Source: Lenzites betulinus
Taxonomy: Eukaryota > Basidiomycota > Agaricomycetes > Polyporales > Polyporaceae
Reading direction: 5' to 3'
Length of the DNA: 64,000 nucleotides
Assembly: GCA_022264855.1 (NCBI GenBank)
Contig: JABYQU010000042.1
Coordinates: 186,001 to 250,000 of the forward strand
The notes under the pieces were generated by a model, which saw nothing but the letters and a program-made list of their open reading frames with translations, had not been told where the DNA came from and searched no databases. The translations under genes and the position numbers were made by a program. Below are positions 32,336 to 43,964 of this stretch, one piece after another; position 1 is the stretch's first letter; each line of letters starts with the position of its first letter.

Positions 32336-33894
32336 ATCATACACACTTGGGTCCGGAGCTGCGGAACAGACTTCGAGGGGGGCAAATTAATATCCACGGA
32401 GGTCGCGTGCGATGGCGGAGGAGGGCGCATACAATGGCGGCGGAGGGTGCGCGCGATGTTGTGTAGAGGGCCCCCAGCTTGGAGTCCTGCACGATATTCG
32501 AGCCGCAGCAGCCGATGCGCTCTGTAGCAGGAGGTTTCGTTGCCTATATTTCACTCTACTTCTATCAGAGTTCCTGACTATTATATCTTTGATGGCTGAC
32601 CCGCATCGCTGGGCGGTCCGCGACTTCTTCGAGGTCAGTGCGCCGGTGAATGCGGGTTCGGATTGTGAGCGTTCCATTCCCTTGTGTCCCGACCGTTTAT
32701 GTCATCCCGCCTCTATTGTAGGCTTTAATATAGTAGCTTCCGCCTGACAACCCGCAACGGACTGAGTCCGCACACCGCAGATGTGCAGTTCACGGCACGC
32801 GTACACGTGACCGCGTCGATCCGCCGCGCACGAGACCCTCGTCCCCACTCCTCTCTCGATCTCCCGCCTCTTAGATCCGTGCCTACTCTCGCCATGGGTT
32901 CCCTATGTTCCGATACTATCTCATTTACCGACGCCGCACTCGAATCACAGACGTTCACGCCGATACACCATAGTTCTCGCTTGAAGCTGGCACCTCGTGT
33001 TTGCCTCCGAAAAAACGCCCGACCTCGACGAGATCTTCGCTTCATTCGCCCAGTTTCGCCGCTGCCGCCGCTCTTGTGCATCTTCAGTCTCGCCGGCCTT
33101 CCCCTTGTTTTCTCTCGGGGCTAACCATCCTTAGCCTGCACCCAATCGGCAATTGGTACGCCCCAAGCTATTTCCATGCTCTCTATGTAAGTCCGATTGG
33201 TTGATTTCAACACAAGTCCCCCTTGCATAAGCTCCCTACGTTGCCGTCTCCGCCTTGGACGATGGCCAGTTAGTTGTCAGTAGTTGTTTTCATAGTACGA
33301 TGCGCTCGATCGAAAGACTGACCCGCAGTGGCAAGCCGTAGAGATGCTGCAGGAGCCATACAGGTAGGAGTAGTGGTAGTACGTAGTAGTACGCGGAGCT
33401 TACAAAACCTTCAGTTAGAACGAGTTTGAATGTTAGGCGCCCCCATGTGCCCACAACGTGATCCGGCATTTACCGGTTGCCGCGGGCCCTCCAAGACCCA
33501 TCGACATCCTCATCCACCGTTACGCGTACGCCTCTTACAACACTGGGGGAGCAGTCCTTGCCTATGTGTGGAGGGATGTTGGGCGGTACGGGGCAGAATG
33601 AACAAGGTGAGTCGCCGCGAACCCCTTCGGCCAGCTTAAGACACGCGGATCCGACCTTGGAACCCGGTTTCAGTGCTGTGCCGGAGGTTGGCAGGGAGGC
33701 CGTACTCAGACTGTCCGCTATACCACGCGCTGACTGTACTTCCCGCCAGTAGCTACCCATCTAGATAACCTCAGAATGCGCAGCGTGAGTGGCGCCTTCA
33801 TCGCACTGCCAGCATGCCTCCTAAGTCATAACGTTCCTGCCAGACACGCTCGGGCGCAATCTTCTCGCCCTGGTCGCTCCAGGCAGGGGGATGG
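32336..33894. other. 1.56 kb without a recognisable gene
   Basis: Competing short ORFs on both strands; GTA/GTAG microrepeats near 33,360-33,400. The part nearest 33,895 may be the promoter of the dioxygenase gene. No defined element. Confidence 0.35.
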
Positions 33895-36162
33895 ATGCGC
33901 GCTCCCCTGGCCAATGATCTACAGACACTTCTTGACAGGGCCATTAATCGTGCCTCCAGGATCGACGATGACGAAATCGAGGACGAACTAGGCGGCGGCC
34001 AACACAACGGTAGCCCGTACGACATCGCATTCGATAATGGGGACGGCAGTCACAACAACCGCGCCCTTTGTCCCCCTGACAATGCACGCGGAACATCTGC
34101 GCTCGACCATCGCGATGCAGACATGCATGGCGGAGGCAACTTGTACGACGGTCGCGCCTACAGCAGCGTTGCTAACGACGGAAACGCCGCGTATGGGAGG
34201 GGCCGCGCAGACAGTGGGAGCGCCTCGTATCACAGCGGTGGCATCTACAATGGCGGTGCCGCGTACGGCGGTGGTGCCGCGCAAGTCGATCGCTCCGTGG
34301 ACGGCGAGTACGTAGCCCATAGTGATTGCGCTCCGTCCAACGAATGTGTCTCACATGGCAACAGCAGCGCACAGGGCACTGGCTTCGCGCAGGGTGGACG
34401 CAGCGCCCTCGACGGTCGCCACGCGCTCGGCGGGTCGCACCTGAACGGCGGCACCTACGGCCCTAGCGACGTGCAGGGAGCACTTAACGCACGCGGCGGC
34501 GGCCTCGCGTTCGGCGGACCCGGCGCATATGGAGATAACATCGCACCCAACTGCCGTGTCTCACACCACAGCAGCGGCATCTGCAATGGCAGCTGCTCGT
34601 ACGGCCAGTGCGATGCGCACGCGGACGTTCGGACACCCAATGATAGCGGACAGTACCCCGGCCGTATGAACAACGTAGGGTCGGCACATACGCGTGATGG
34701 TACGGCCCTTCTTGCATCAACAAAATAAATCTAATACTAGTCTTTTGTGCGTTTAGACCAGACGAATCGTTCCGAACGTCCCTTACGTCGCGACGAACAT
34801 TCTGCGTCAGTGGAAAACTCACGTTCAAAAGCTCGTTCCAAGAAGCGTCGCAGGGACAAGCGAGAGCTGCAGGCTCAACAAGCTTACGCATATCGCGGAC
34901 GTCGCCCGCCCAAGCAATCCGCTTTGAGGCACAAATACACAAGCCAGTCGATGAAGGCACCCCCCATGGATGCCACTCAAGTCGGCCCGTCCACATCCGG
35001 CAGAGGATTCGTCATGGAAGATCTCCCCGTATCAGCCCCCGCCTTCACAGCTCTCAATCTGCACCAGAAAGCTGCCGATCGCAAGCCCCTGAGTAAGGAT
35101 GAGGCTTTTCAGGAAGGGTGGCATTACGTCCCTTGGGACGGAAGGCGAGTCATCTCCCCAGCCACCCCCTGCATCGCTAATGCCCCATGCATTATCCTTC
35201 AGCACTACGGTATCATTGCTTGACGGAGAAGATCGTGTATTCGCCGTGCTTGTGGGACAACCTAGGGCTGGCGATTGGAGCACCGCGGTAGAAGAAGCCC
35301 GCGCAGCATTGAATCATGCACGCGGCGAGCTTGCGGCGACTAGAAAGACAGCCGAGCATAGGCGTGGCTGCTTCACCGCATTGTCTAGCGGCATCTCTTT
35401 TGGCGGCGGTCAGAAGGTGCGCGCCCCACCGCGTTCAAACGATTTATAATAGCTCTCAAACATGCCCATTCAGGAAGTATGTAATGTTTCGCACAACACC
35501 AAAATAGAGGCGCAAACGGCAAATAATCTCCTCAACAATCCCGCAATCAAGCGGCTTGCGGGGTTTGGCGACGGTACAGACTATCCATCCCACGTTGCTT
35601 CGAACGTTCTGACGCGCGCCCAGCTGCATTCAGGGTATATGCCCCACGGCTGCACAAGTACTACGACGACACAATGGAGGCATTACTCGCAAAACATCCA
35701 CACCTTAGGCGCAACTTCACGAACTCCGTTTTTGCCGCAGCGACGTTCAACTTAGGTCCCCAAACTGTGACGTTCAGGCACACTGATCACCAGAACCTAC
35801 CTGCGGGATGGTGCGCTATCACCGCGTTGGGCGAATACGACTACACCGCAGGGGGGCATCTGATCTTATGGGATGCTCGGATGATCGTGGAATTCCCGCC
35901 AGGTTCCACCATATTGATGCCCTCGGCTCTCATTCGACATTCGAACACAACGGTACAGCCCCATGAGGTTCGCTATTCACTGACCCAGTACTCTGCGGGA
36001 GGGCTTTTCCGATGGGTTGAGTGTGGATTTCGCACACAGAAATCCTTCAAGGCGGCTGGCGGATCATATCGCGTTACCGGAGAGGAGCGATGGCGACAGG
36101 GTCTGGATATGTTCAGCACATGGGGGGAGTTACGTCCGGACCGCGGCGGGGACTCGCCGTAG
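33895..36162 (+). CDS. TET/JBP-like 2OG-Fe(II) dioxygenase with Gly-rich N-terminus
   Basis: Five exons keep frame: 33895-34663, 34757-35144, 35203-35416, 35474-35573 and 35624-36162, about 669 residues. The N-terminal 250 residues are low-complexity Gly/Ala/Asn/Ser/Tyr. A basic helix follows (RSKARSKKRRRDKRELQAQQ), then a conserved region with EDRVFAVLVGQPRAGDW and FGGGQK. The catalytic barrel has FRHTDHQNLPAGWCAI (HxD iron ligands), GGHLILWD, LIRHSN (distal His) and RYSLTQY (2-oxoglutarate Arg). These residues fit an active Fe/2OG oxygenase. The sequence style matches the expanded basidiomycete family assigned to TET/JBP, which oxidises 5-methylcytosine. The second intron (35145-35202) appears to be GC-AG. 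The join of the Gly-rich exon is the least certain; without it the first in-frame ATG lies near 34950. Confidence 0.75.
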
Positions 36163-37083
36163 CATCACGTTTCCGGCATTGAGTACTGAACAATCGCACC
36201 GTCTCACGTGCTGTGCAGTTATGTCGAGTTCTTAAATGCTGATGTTTCGTACCCATGCGTGAATCCTTGATAGCAACCAGTAGTATTGGTAAGACCCGAT
36301 GGTATCTGGTGGCACTGTCGAGCGCTCTCAGCGCTAAGCTCGGAGTCACAGGGAGCGAAGTACTTGCCCTTGCTCAACGAACCACAGCAGCAAGGGTCTT
36401 GGGGAGCAAAGCGTTAATGGGGGCCACCACGAGGCAGCAACCGCGCTAGGCAACCATATGGCGCGACTCGGGCGATGTACGTCCCAGTCCTCCGCATATG
36501 CGTATACTAACGTTGAGCTAGCGCGCTTGCACCCCGCCCGCCGCATGATACCAGCCTCGAGGCAACCACGGCCTTCCCTACGCAACCTCCTGCCCCGTTG
36601 TGGACCAGGGATAACTACATGTATCCACGCACTCACCCCGGACCACGTTGAAAACTCAAGTAGTACAACGATCGCTACTGGGACTTATGGAGGTGCGATC
36701 TCTCGTTCTCAGGCTCGTGCGTGGCCCTTCCGCCGTACCCCCCTCACATCCACACACGCAGTATCTGGCCCATGAGAGTCTTTATTTTATGCTTCGTCAA
36801 CCCTTGCAGCGCACCGGGAACAAATTGAGTAAGCATCCCTCAGCAAGCAAGCCTGAGATCAGTGCCCATGCCGTCCCTCAAGCTTCGTTAACATCAGCCT
36901 TCGTCCTGCGAACCACATCGCATTTTCCTGCATCTCTCACCTGGCCTCCATTCACTCTGCAAGCTGTAGTATTAGTCGCCAAAACATCTCATCGACTTCG
37001 CTGCAGCTAGATTCCGAGCGTGAGTTTTTATCTCCAGCCATGCACGTCCACAGCGATCTCATTGTCCCCAGGATTCCACATCA
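36163..37083. other. 0.9 kb intergenic, nothing recognised
   Basis: No exon chain or repeat was recognised. The last 60 bp before 37084 contain GTGAGT and CAG signals that could belong to a 5' intron of the next ORF. Confidence 0.35.
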
Positions 37084-37543
37084 ATGCCACCTCCGCTGCC
37101 TTTCCTGGCCCAGTACCAGAACCAGGAGGAGAACTGGGTGATCACAGAGGAGCTCATGGCCGAGTTCGAGCGGGGGCACCGGCAGTACGGCTCCCATCCT
37201 ACTGATACCACCGGAGTGGCGTACGCTGACGGGGCACTGTCCAGAAAGGTAAAGGCCCGGCACCAATCACTTCCTCTCCTGCCCTCCGTCTCTATGTCCA
37301 AGTCCGCGCCCGCTCCCGCGAAAAACCCCGCGGCGGAGCGTGTTCGGGCCCCAAATCGTGCGTCCTCAAAGACCTTGTACCTCCGGACATACGACTTAAC
37401 GCCAGGTACAGGAGAAGGAACGCGAGGTACAGGTGTCACGCGAGAGCCCGAAGACACGCGACCGTACTGGAACCGTCTCGTCGCAGCACGCCAACGAGGT
37501 GCAGGCCAATGTGTGCACATACGAGTATCGTGGATCGCTGTAG
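37084..37543 (+). CDS. Candidate small gene, unknown
   Basis: ATG 37084 opens a sensible frame with NWVITEELMAEFERGHRQYG and ends exon 1 at a GTAAAG donor near 37247. A CAG acceptor near 37409 joins it in frame to EKEREVQVSRESPKTRDRTG and a stop at 37541-37543, giving about 98 residues. Both parts are hydrophilic and helical. Alternatively the frame runs on into the minisatellite as a 652-codon artefact, which I reject. No family is recognised. Confidence 0.3.
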
Positions 37544-37659
37544 TACCAGAGCCCTATGGCAACCCCAGGCGAGCGAGCCGCGGCATATCCGCAATACGTG
37601 CCCGAGTCGTATCAGGGGCCCCCACAGCCGTCAAGCCAGCCCCCAACACGCAAGCCCGC

Positions 37660-38990
37660 GTCGCTCGTCAACGTCTGCGCCCCCGCGCCCCCCGCGCCCC
37701 CCGCGTCCGCCTCGCCGTCTGCCTCGCCACCTGCATCCGCCGACACCGCCAACGTCTGCGTCCCTCGTGGACGCCTGCGCCCCGCGTCCCGCCAACGCCT
37801 GCGCCCCGCGTCCCCGCCAACGCCTGCGCCCCCGCGTCCCCGCCAACGCCTGCGCCCCCGCGTCCCCGCCAACGCCTGCGCCCCCGCGTCCTCGCCGACG
37901 CCGGAGACGCCTGCGTCCCCCGCGTGCGCCCGCCGTCCACCTCGTCGCCTGCATCCGCCGACGCCGCCAACGTCTGCGTCCCTCGTGGACGCCTGCGCCC
38001 CCGCGTCCCCGCCAACGCCTGCGCCCCCGCGTCCCCGCCAACGCCTGCGCCCCCGCGTCCCCGCCGACGCCTGCGCCCCCGCGTCCCCGCCGACGCCTGC
38101 GCCCCCGCGTCCTCGCCGACGCCGGAGACGCCTGCGTCCCCCGCGTCCCCGCCAACGCCTGCGCCCCCGCGTCCCCGCCAACGCCTGCGCCCCCGCGTCC
38201 CCGCCAACGCCTGCGCCCCCGCGTCCCCGCCGACGCCTGCGCCCCCGCATCCCCGCCGACGCCTGCGCCCCCGCGTCCTCGCCGACGCCGGAGACGCCTG
38301 CGTCCCCCGCGTGCGCCCGCCGTCCACCTCGTCGCCTGCATCCGCCGACGCCGCCAACGTCTGCGTCCCTCGTGGACGCCTGCGCCCCCGCGTCCCCGCC
38401 AACGCCTGCGCCCCCGCGTCCCTCGTCGACGCCTGCGCCCCCGCGTCCCCGCCAACGCCTGCGCCCCCGCGTCCCTCGTCGACGCCTGCGCCCCCGCGTC
38501 CCTCGTCGACGCCGGAGACGCCTGCGTCCCTCGTCGACGCCTGCGCCCCCGCGTCCCCGCCCGCGTGCGCTCGCCTTCCACCTCGCCGCCAGCGTTCCCC
38601 GCGTCTGCCTCGCCTGCGCCGCCGACGCATGTCTCCGCCCCGCCCGGTGCGCCTGGCTGCCGTGTCTGCCTCGCCGCCTGCGTCTCCCGCATCCGCCTCG
38701 CCGTCTGCCTCGCCACCTGCGTCCGCCTCGCCACCTGCGTCCCCCGCGTCTCCCCCACCGACGCCGCCGACGCCTGTGTCCGCCTCGTCGCCTGCGCCCT
38801 ATGTCCTTCCGCGCCTCCGACGTCCGCTTCGCCGTCAGCGTCCGCGGTATCTGCCTCGCCGCCTGCGTCCCCCGCGTCTGTTCCGCCGACGCCGCCGACG
38901 CCACCGATGCCTGCGTCCGCCCCGCTGGGTGCGCCTCGCCGCCTGCGTTCGCCTCGACGCCTGCGCCCCCAGCGTCCGTCTCACACGCTG
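37660..38990. repeat. GC-rich 26-bp minisatellite
   Basis: The core (about 37,790-38,560) is built of a 26-bp unit, ACGCCTGCGCCCCCGCGTCC plus CCGCCA, with variants CCTCGCCG and CCTCGTCG. A higher-order block containing CGCCGTCCACCTCGTCGCCT recurs about 390 bp apart (near 37,930 and 38,318). Decayed C-rich units continue to about 38,990. Because 26 is not divisible by 3 and the unit lacks stops on either strand, every frame on both strands is open for hundreds of codons. The minus strand has GGGG and GGGGG runs and could form quadruplexes. I call no gene here. Confidence 0.9.
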
Positions 38991-41475
38991 GGACGTGTCC
39001 GCGGCGTTCACGCAGTGGATCTTAGAAGCTGTGTGGGCGTAGTCGCAGTGGCGCCCAAACCAAGGACGTTTGTGAAGTGCGCCAGAACTTCTCAGGCATA
39101 AATTACTAAGATACAAAACTTACACAGTGATGTTTCAGACATGTTGTAGTACCTCTTACCACAGGAATTTCGTTTGGCAAGGCTGGTCTCGCACATATAC
39201 GAGAGTAAAGAGTTCTGCTACACGAAGCGCCCGTATACTGTACTTTATGGACAAATATCATATATTCAATGCCATTCCGCGAGGAGGTTTTTCCTGATGC
39301 AGTATGTCGAACAAGCGAACCGGCATGTAAGGTATAACACTCAATAGAGGCGGACCTCTATCGACTACCAGAAGACCATCTGCCAGAAGCCTCGCATAGG
39401 TACCACTGACCAGCTCGGCATTCGAAGTTTTGATCCCGCCATGTTCGAGCGCAAGATTCATGATCTCCGGGGCAACAGCTGTGAGTTACCTCTATATTGT
39501 CAGCACAAGCGTGCTCCACATCCCCTTTAACAGGCACCCTACGCAACCCCCGAGCCCAACGTTCAACCCCCTCCCCCCAACAGCAACCTCAAGCCCAGTA
39601 CAATCCGCGACTGCACGCGCTCAACCATATTCTGAATCAGCGCCTTGGGCGCCTTGGAATGGCTTGGAACACTGGTCCGATGATTTGCACAATATCTTCA
39701 ACAACCCTACGTCGTCTTACCTCCATAATTTCCTGTGCCAGCAAGCGCGTGCCCCCGCGGCCCGGTCCCGCCCATACGGCAGAGCTACACTACGGCGCCC
39801 TCGCCCTCGCCGACCACATCAGCCACGCCGGCCGACATCGAACCTCGTCAGAGCGGGTCGTCTGACCCCAACCCATTCACGCCCATCCGGTGCTCGACGC
39901 TTGCGGGCCCGCTTGCCCCGCCTTCAACGAACTACGACCTAAACAGCCCAGCGGTAATACGCGAGCAGCTCGTGCTGCAGTTGCAGATGTACACGCTCAA
40001 CAACGGCCTCGCGCAGCCGTCGTCCGAATCCGCATTCTCGCACTCATCGATGCCCTTCCCCTGTCCAGCCTGTGCATGAGTGTTTGCCTCCGGCGCTGAT
40101 ACCTCTAACTTCAGCGCGCCCATGGTTGTCGCGAGTACGCGTTCCAGCCCTAGCCGCGAGCGTGTAAACCTGCCCCCGCTCCCGGTCATGTGCGGGCGGC
40201 GGCGCGAGACAAATAGACGGCTGCGCCTCGTCAAAACGCCAGTGCGGCAAGGCGTACTCGTGAAGCTGTTCCCGAGCGTGGACAGCATACAGCCGCGGAA
40301 AACGAGCGCGGCGGGTAAGGACGCTGCTTCCCCGACCCCTGCGTCTATCGGCGAGTTGAGTGCCCCGCTTACCCTCGCGGGCCTACGACGCGCCGGCGCG
40401 GGAACTATAGCCTCCAGTGCTTTAGGTAGTAGCTCGCTGATGTGCAGCCCGCGGTGCTGCGCGACCCGACGACTCGCCCAAGGGTTTGAGGCCGCCGCGT
40501 TCGCGGGTTCAGTCAGCGTCCCGTTGCTCCGAGCCCCGTTATAGTCATTCGTGGCGTCTCTGACTGTTTGTTTCTGCTCCATTGTAGGCTATTTTCTTTA
40601 GCCTTCCGCGTCGCTCGCAGGCGGTCCGACAGTCACGCATACGACGCGCGGGTTCATCGCGTATAGTTACAGTAGTTCTGTCGCGGCGACACGCCCCACG
40701 TGACCGTGTCGCGCGCCCTTCCGCACCCTGTACTATACATCCGCCTTCCGCCCCTCCACTTACGCGCTCTGTATCGTCTCGCATTATGTCTCTGGGCCGC
40801 GCTCATCATGTATATGTAATCGGGCGTTCAGGCCTCTACGATCACCTCGGTTTTAGCATTCATTTCCTGAGTGTCCCACCCAAGCCTCCCTCGTGCCGCC
40901 GCTCTTCGTCTCTTCTGCGGCGCCTGTCCGCGCGTTCTCCCTTTGGCTGTTTTATTCTAGTCACCACTCTCCTCGCTCGCAGCTCGTACACTCGTTTGCA
41001 CGAGTGCCCAGGTGTGTATTCGGTTCTACCTAGGCGACGCACGCGTACCTACAGGTATCTCCTCGCACCCACAGCACTTCTCTAGATCGCCACCCAGGGA
41101 CTCGCCCGCTACTGTCTACGACCACCTAGGGCATTTGCTAAGTTCCCTGGCCTCACCATCCAGTCCCCATGGCAGCCACACCCATCCCCTGTGCCCATCA
41201 CTCACCCTCAATAACCTTTGCTCTGATCCCTCGGTGGATATATCCAGGATATATCCAAGATGTATCCCTGTCCAGTGGGATATACCCTCACACTGAACCC
41301 CCTTCCAGTGCAGATGTATCCTCTAAACTGAAGCTACTCTCCCTCCGCGCTTCTCTGCGTACCGCGCCGCCGTAAGGGCACCCGACGCGAACCTTGCATC
41401 TCCTCGCGCTCCGCGAGACGTCTTCGCAGCCCGGTCTCGACCTTCTGGGCTCTCGACCGTCTCTTTCATCCGGCC
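38991..41475. other. 2.5 kb with no secure gene
   Basis: A plus frame 39430-39942 has one plausible segment (ESAPWAPWNGLEHWSDDLHN), then decays into Arg/Pro-rich shadow sequence. A minus frame 39932-40582 is equally weak. Near 41,228-41,300 are GGATATATCC motifs like those at 6765-6906. I cannot assign anything to a family. Confidence 0.35.
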
Positions 41476-42853
41476 TTACCGGTCGGTTGAGTGCATCAAC
41501 GGTGTCTGTAAAACAAAAAATGCCCGATCTACGAACCCTGAGTCGACAAGGAATCGCATTCCTAGCTCCTTATTGAGATGTCCGAGGGCATGAAGCAAAG
41601 GCCCGCCGCCTTTTGATGCCATGGGGCGCAGATCTAGACGTTCACGGCCCTTGTTCACATTGTAGCGTGCGCGGCCCGGGTCCAAAAGAGCTGGTGTGAT
41701 TTCAGCAAGAGGTACAGCACCAGGAGTCAGATCACCGGTGCGAAGCTGATGTGCAGTTGCATCAGGCCTGCGCTTGATTTGTGCATCGAGAGCAATCTGC
41801 TCAGCTCTTGAAAGGTATCCATCCCGAGGTGGGCGCAGATGGAGATGCTCCCCGAAATGCTTCCACACATCATAGACATCGCCATCGTCTCGCTCGTCTC
41901 GAAAGTGGAGGGTAATGGCGTCGCAGCGAACGGCTTGAAGGGTGTCCCTCTGGCATCTAGGGTTCGGACAGCCAACTATGAGCTGCTTGGCGAGTGCGTT
42001 CTGGTCGGTCTTGGGACGGAGTGGATGCGAGCACTCCTCGCACTGGAGGACACCAAGGCAGCGCCGTCGTTCAACCATGCGGCCCATATGTGAGGTCTTT
42101 CCATTAGACCTCCAAGCCCAGCGAGTGCGCTTCCAGTCTGTGTCGTCAGTCTCATCGTGAAGCCGTTCCCGTACGACATCGCCTTGAGGCCAATCGTGTG
42201 CTTCGGCGGCTACAAACATAGTGGTGTTATTGCAACGGTCTCACAAAGCTGTATAAAACATTATGTAACTTACCACTCTGTGCTGCCGTCAACGGTGGTG
42301 TTACCGTTGGTGCTGGCAGCACCTGCATAGAGCTCCCCTTAACCCTCGAGGATGTGCTTGTGCGTACAACGGTAGATGGCATTGGCTGTTCATTACGGCG
42401 AGCAGTATCTGTTTCAGAGATCTGGTGTACTGCTGCCTCGGATGGCTTCGAATGTTGGGAGGCATCTTGAGCAGCATTGGGGGGCAGGCCCGCCGCAGGG
42501 ACGGGAACCAAACCCTGGGGTGTGTATCCGAGCATAGGTGCCCACGGATGCATCCCATAACTGGGAGGCCATAGAGGCAGAGGATATCCCTGGAGAGCGG
42601 TGGAGGGCTGGTACATATGTGGAGGGAGAGGCATGCCTCCCGGCGTATACAGCGATGACGCGGGGGGAGGGGCCCCATACCCATAGCTGTGCGGACCTTG
42701 ATGAAGTATGGCAGGTTGTGAGCGACGCACATCCAGCTGGGTAGGGTTGGAATACGCAGGGTTGCCTGAGGGCTGGGGGATGGAAGCCGAAGGTGGTGGG
42801 CCGTCACTAGTTGCGCGTCGCAGACCTAGCCACCCAAGTATTCTGTCAAGCAT
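41476..42853 (-). pseudogene. N-terminal half of a transposase-like gene with GCM-type zinc finger
   Basis: Start ATG at 42853 (MLDRILGWLGLRRATSD). Exon 1 (42853-42274) is Pro/Tyr-rich. A 64 bp intron (42273-42210) joins in frame to exon 2. Exon 2 contains CLGVLQCEECSHPLRPKTDQ, CPNPRCQRDTLQAVRCDAIT, then HFGEHLHLRPPRDGYLSRAE. This C-x2-C...C...C...C...H-x-H layout followed by 'RPP..LS..E' is the GCM/WRKY-like zinc domain that precedes the transposase domain in a large basidiomycete family. The frame ends at 41476 shortly after LNKELGMRFLVDSGF, well before any catalytic domain, and what follows is unrelated. The gene is therefore truncated or its remaining exons are lost. The downstream half of what may be the same family is at 2490-3306. 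Confidence 0.55.
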
Positions 42854-43267
42854 GATGAGATGCAAATTTAGAGGCGCAAATGCACACATACATATACAAA
42901 ACAACGGCGGATACAGTGTTCCACCAGAACCTGCGGCCCGCCCCAGTGCCAATCCAACGGCACATGCGGAAGCCGGAATTGGGGACGAGACTGAGCTCAT
43001 CCGAAATCCTGCTAGGTCCGACAAGAACGGCTCCACAATTCCGTGCCGAGCTATCTGAAAGAGGAGGAATATCAGTGTGCCTATATAATCGGATGAATGT
43101 GCTGTTAGTATGATCGAAACACAGAAGTCCATTCGAGCTTGCGGGTGTCGGGTGGACTCAAATCGCTGAGAGAGCGGAAACGGTATATGGCATTGTATAT
43201 ATGCGGAAACACTCTATATAGACCCACATCTTGCTAGCAGATTCTGTTCGTCATCGGTACACATATC

Positions 43268-43563
43268 TGAAGTGAATCGAAGTGAGCAGAAGTGAATCGA
43301 GAACATGTGGAGCCTGCGCTCACCTCCTGCCGTGGCCCGCACAGATGTGGTATGTCCCGGGCCCATTTGCTGCTATGTTATCGAGCGTTGTGCCCTCCTC
43401 TGTGCTAGACGACTCGGAAAATGTGCGAAGTGATTACAAGTGAGCAACGCACGCCAAGTTAGATCAAGTGAGATTCTTGCGCACGTTTGCGTACGCGCGC
43501 TTACGCTTGCTTAAGTTCACTTAAGTGAATTAAGCTAGCTTGAAGTGAAAAGCTAAGTGAGTA
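43268..43563. repeat. AAGTGA motif array
   Basis: Three 10-bp tandem units around GAAGTGA at 43268-43300. From 43,431 on, seven more AAGTGA/TCACTT copies occur, one pair as the near palindrome TTCACTTAAGTGAA. The array ends about 400 bp upstream of AUR1. It may be a cluster of regulator sites or a decayed simple repeat. Confidence 0.5.
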
Positions 43564-43879
43564 TGCTAACCGCCCGTCCGCGGCCGGCAGCGCAGGCTCG
43601 AAAGCGCCCGTGCGTTGTGCGTCGGCGCCGAGGCGCCCGCAAAGATTCGTCCTACTCCTCCCCACCATCTACAGCTCTTCGCCAACAGACCATCGCCGGT
43701 CCCCCAGCGGCCTCGTTGAAGGAGCTCGCAACGACCACGACGTCTCTTTCTTGCCAGCAGACTGTACGGATTGCCGTCGAGTAGACGCGGGGCGCGCGTC
43801 CTTGCAACTTGTTCCGGATAGACGGACGGACGACACACCCAGTGTCTTCTTCCCTGAAGTCTCTGGTAATTGAGAAGAG

Positions 43880-43941
43880 GTGAGTTTCCCTCAATATGCA
43901 TCTATGGGCGTGTAAACTGACAGAGATCACGTAAATTACAG
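43880..43941 (+). other. Probable 5' UTR intron of AUR1
   Basis: GTGAGT at 43880 and TTACAG ending at 43941 enclose 62 bp, 23 bases before the ATG. The upstream frame is closed by TGA just before the donor, so the intron would be in the leader. Confidence 0.45.
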
Positions 43942-43964
43942 ATTCAAGCGTTTGACTGGTAATC

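Larger units (their letters stand above)
42854..43964. other. 1.1 kb intergenic with AAGTGA clusters and AUR1 leader
   Basis: Divergent spacer between the truncated zinc-finger gene and AUR1. It holds clustered AAGTGA motifs (43268-43563) and, next to AUR1, a likely 5' UTR intron. ORFs around 43,557-43,873 end before AUR1 and look incidental. Confidence 0.5.

Noticed and set aside
37084..39101. Very long ORFs on both strands (up to about 650 codons)
   Set aside because: They are produced by the stop-free 26-bp minisatellite and shift identity with each unit; only the first 460 bp could be real coding sequence.
39932..40582. 216-codon minus ORF
   Set aside because: No domain, Arg/Ser-rich, overlaps equally open plus frames; too weak to call.
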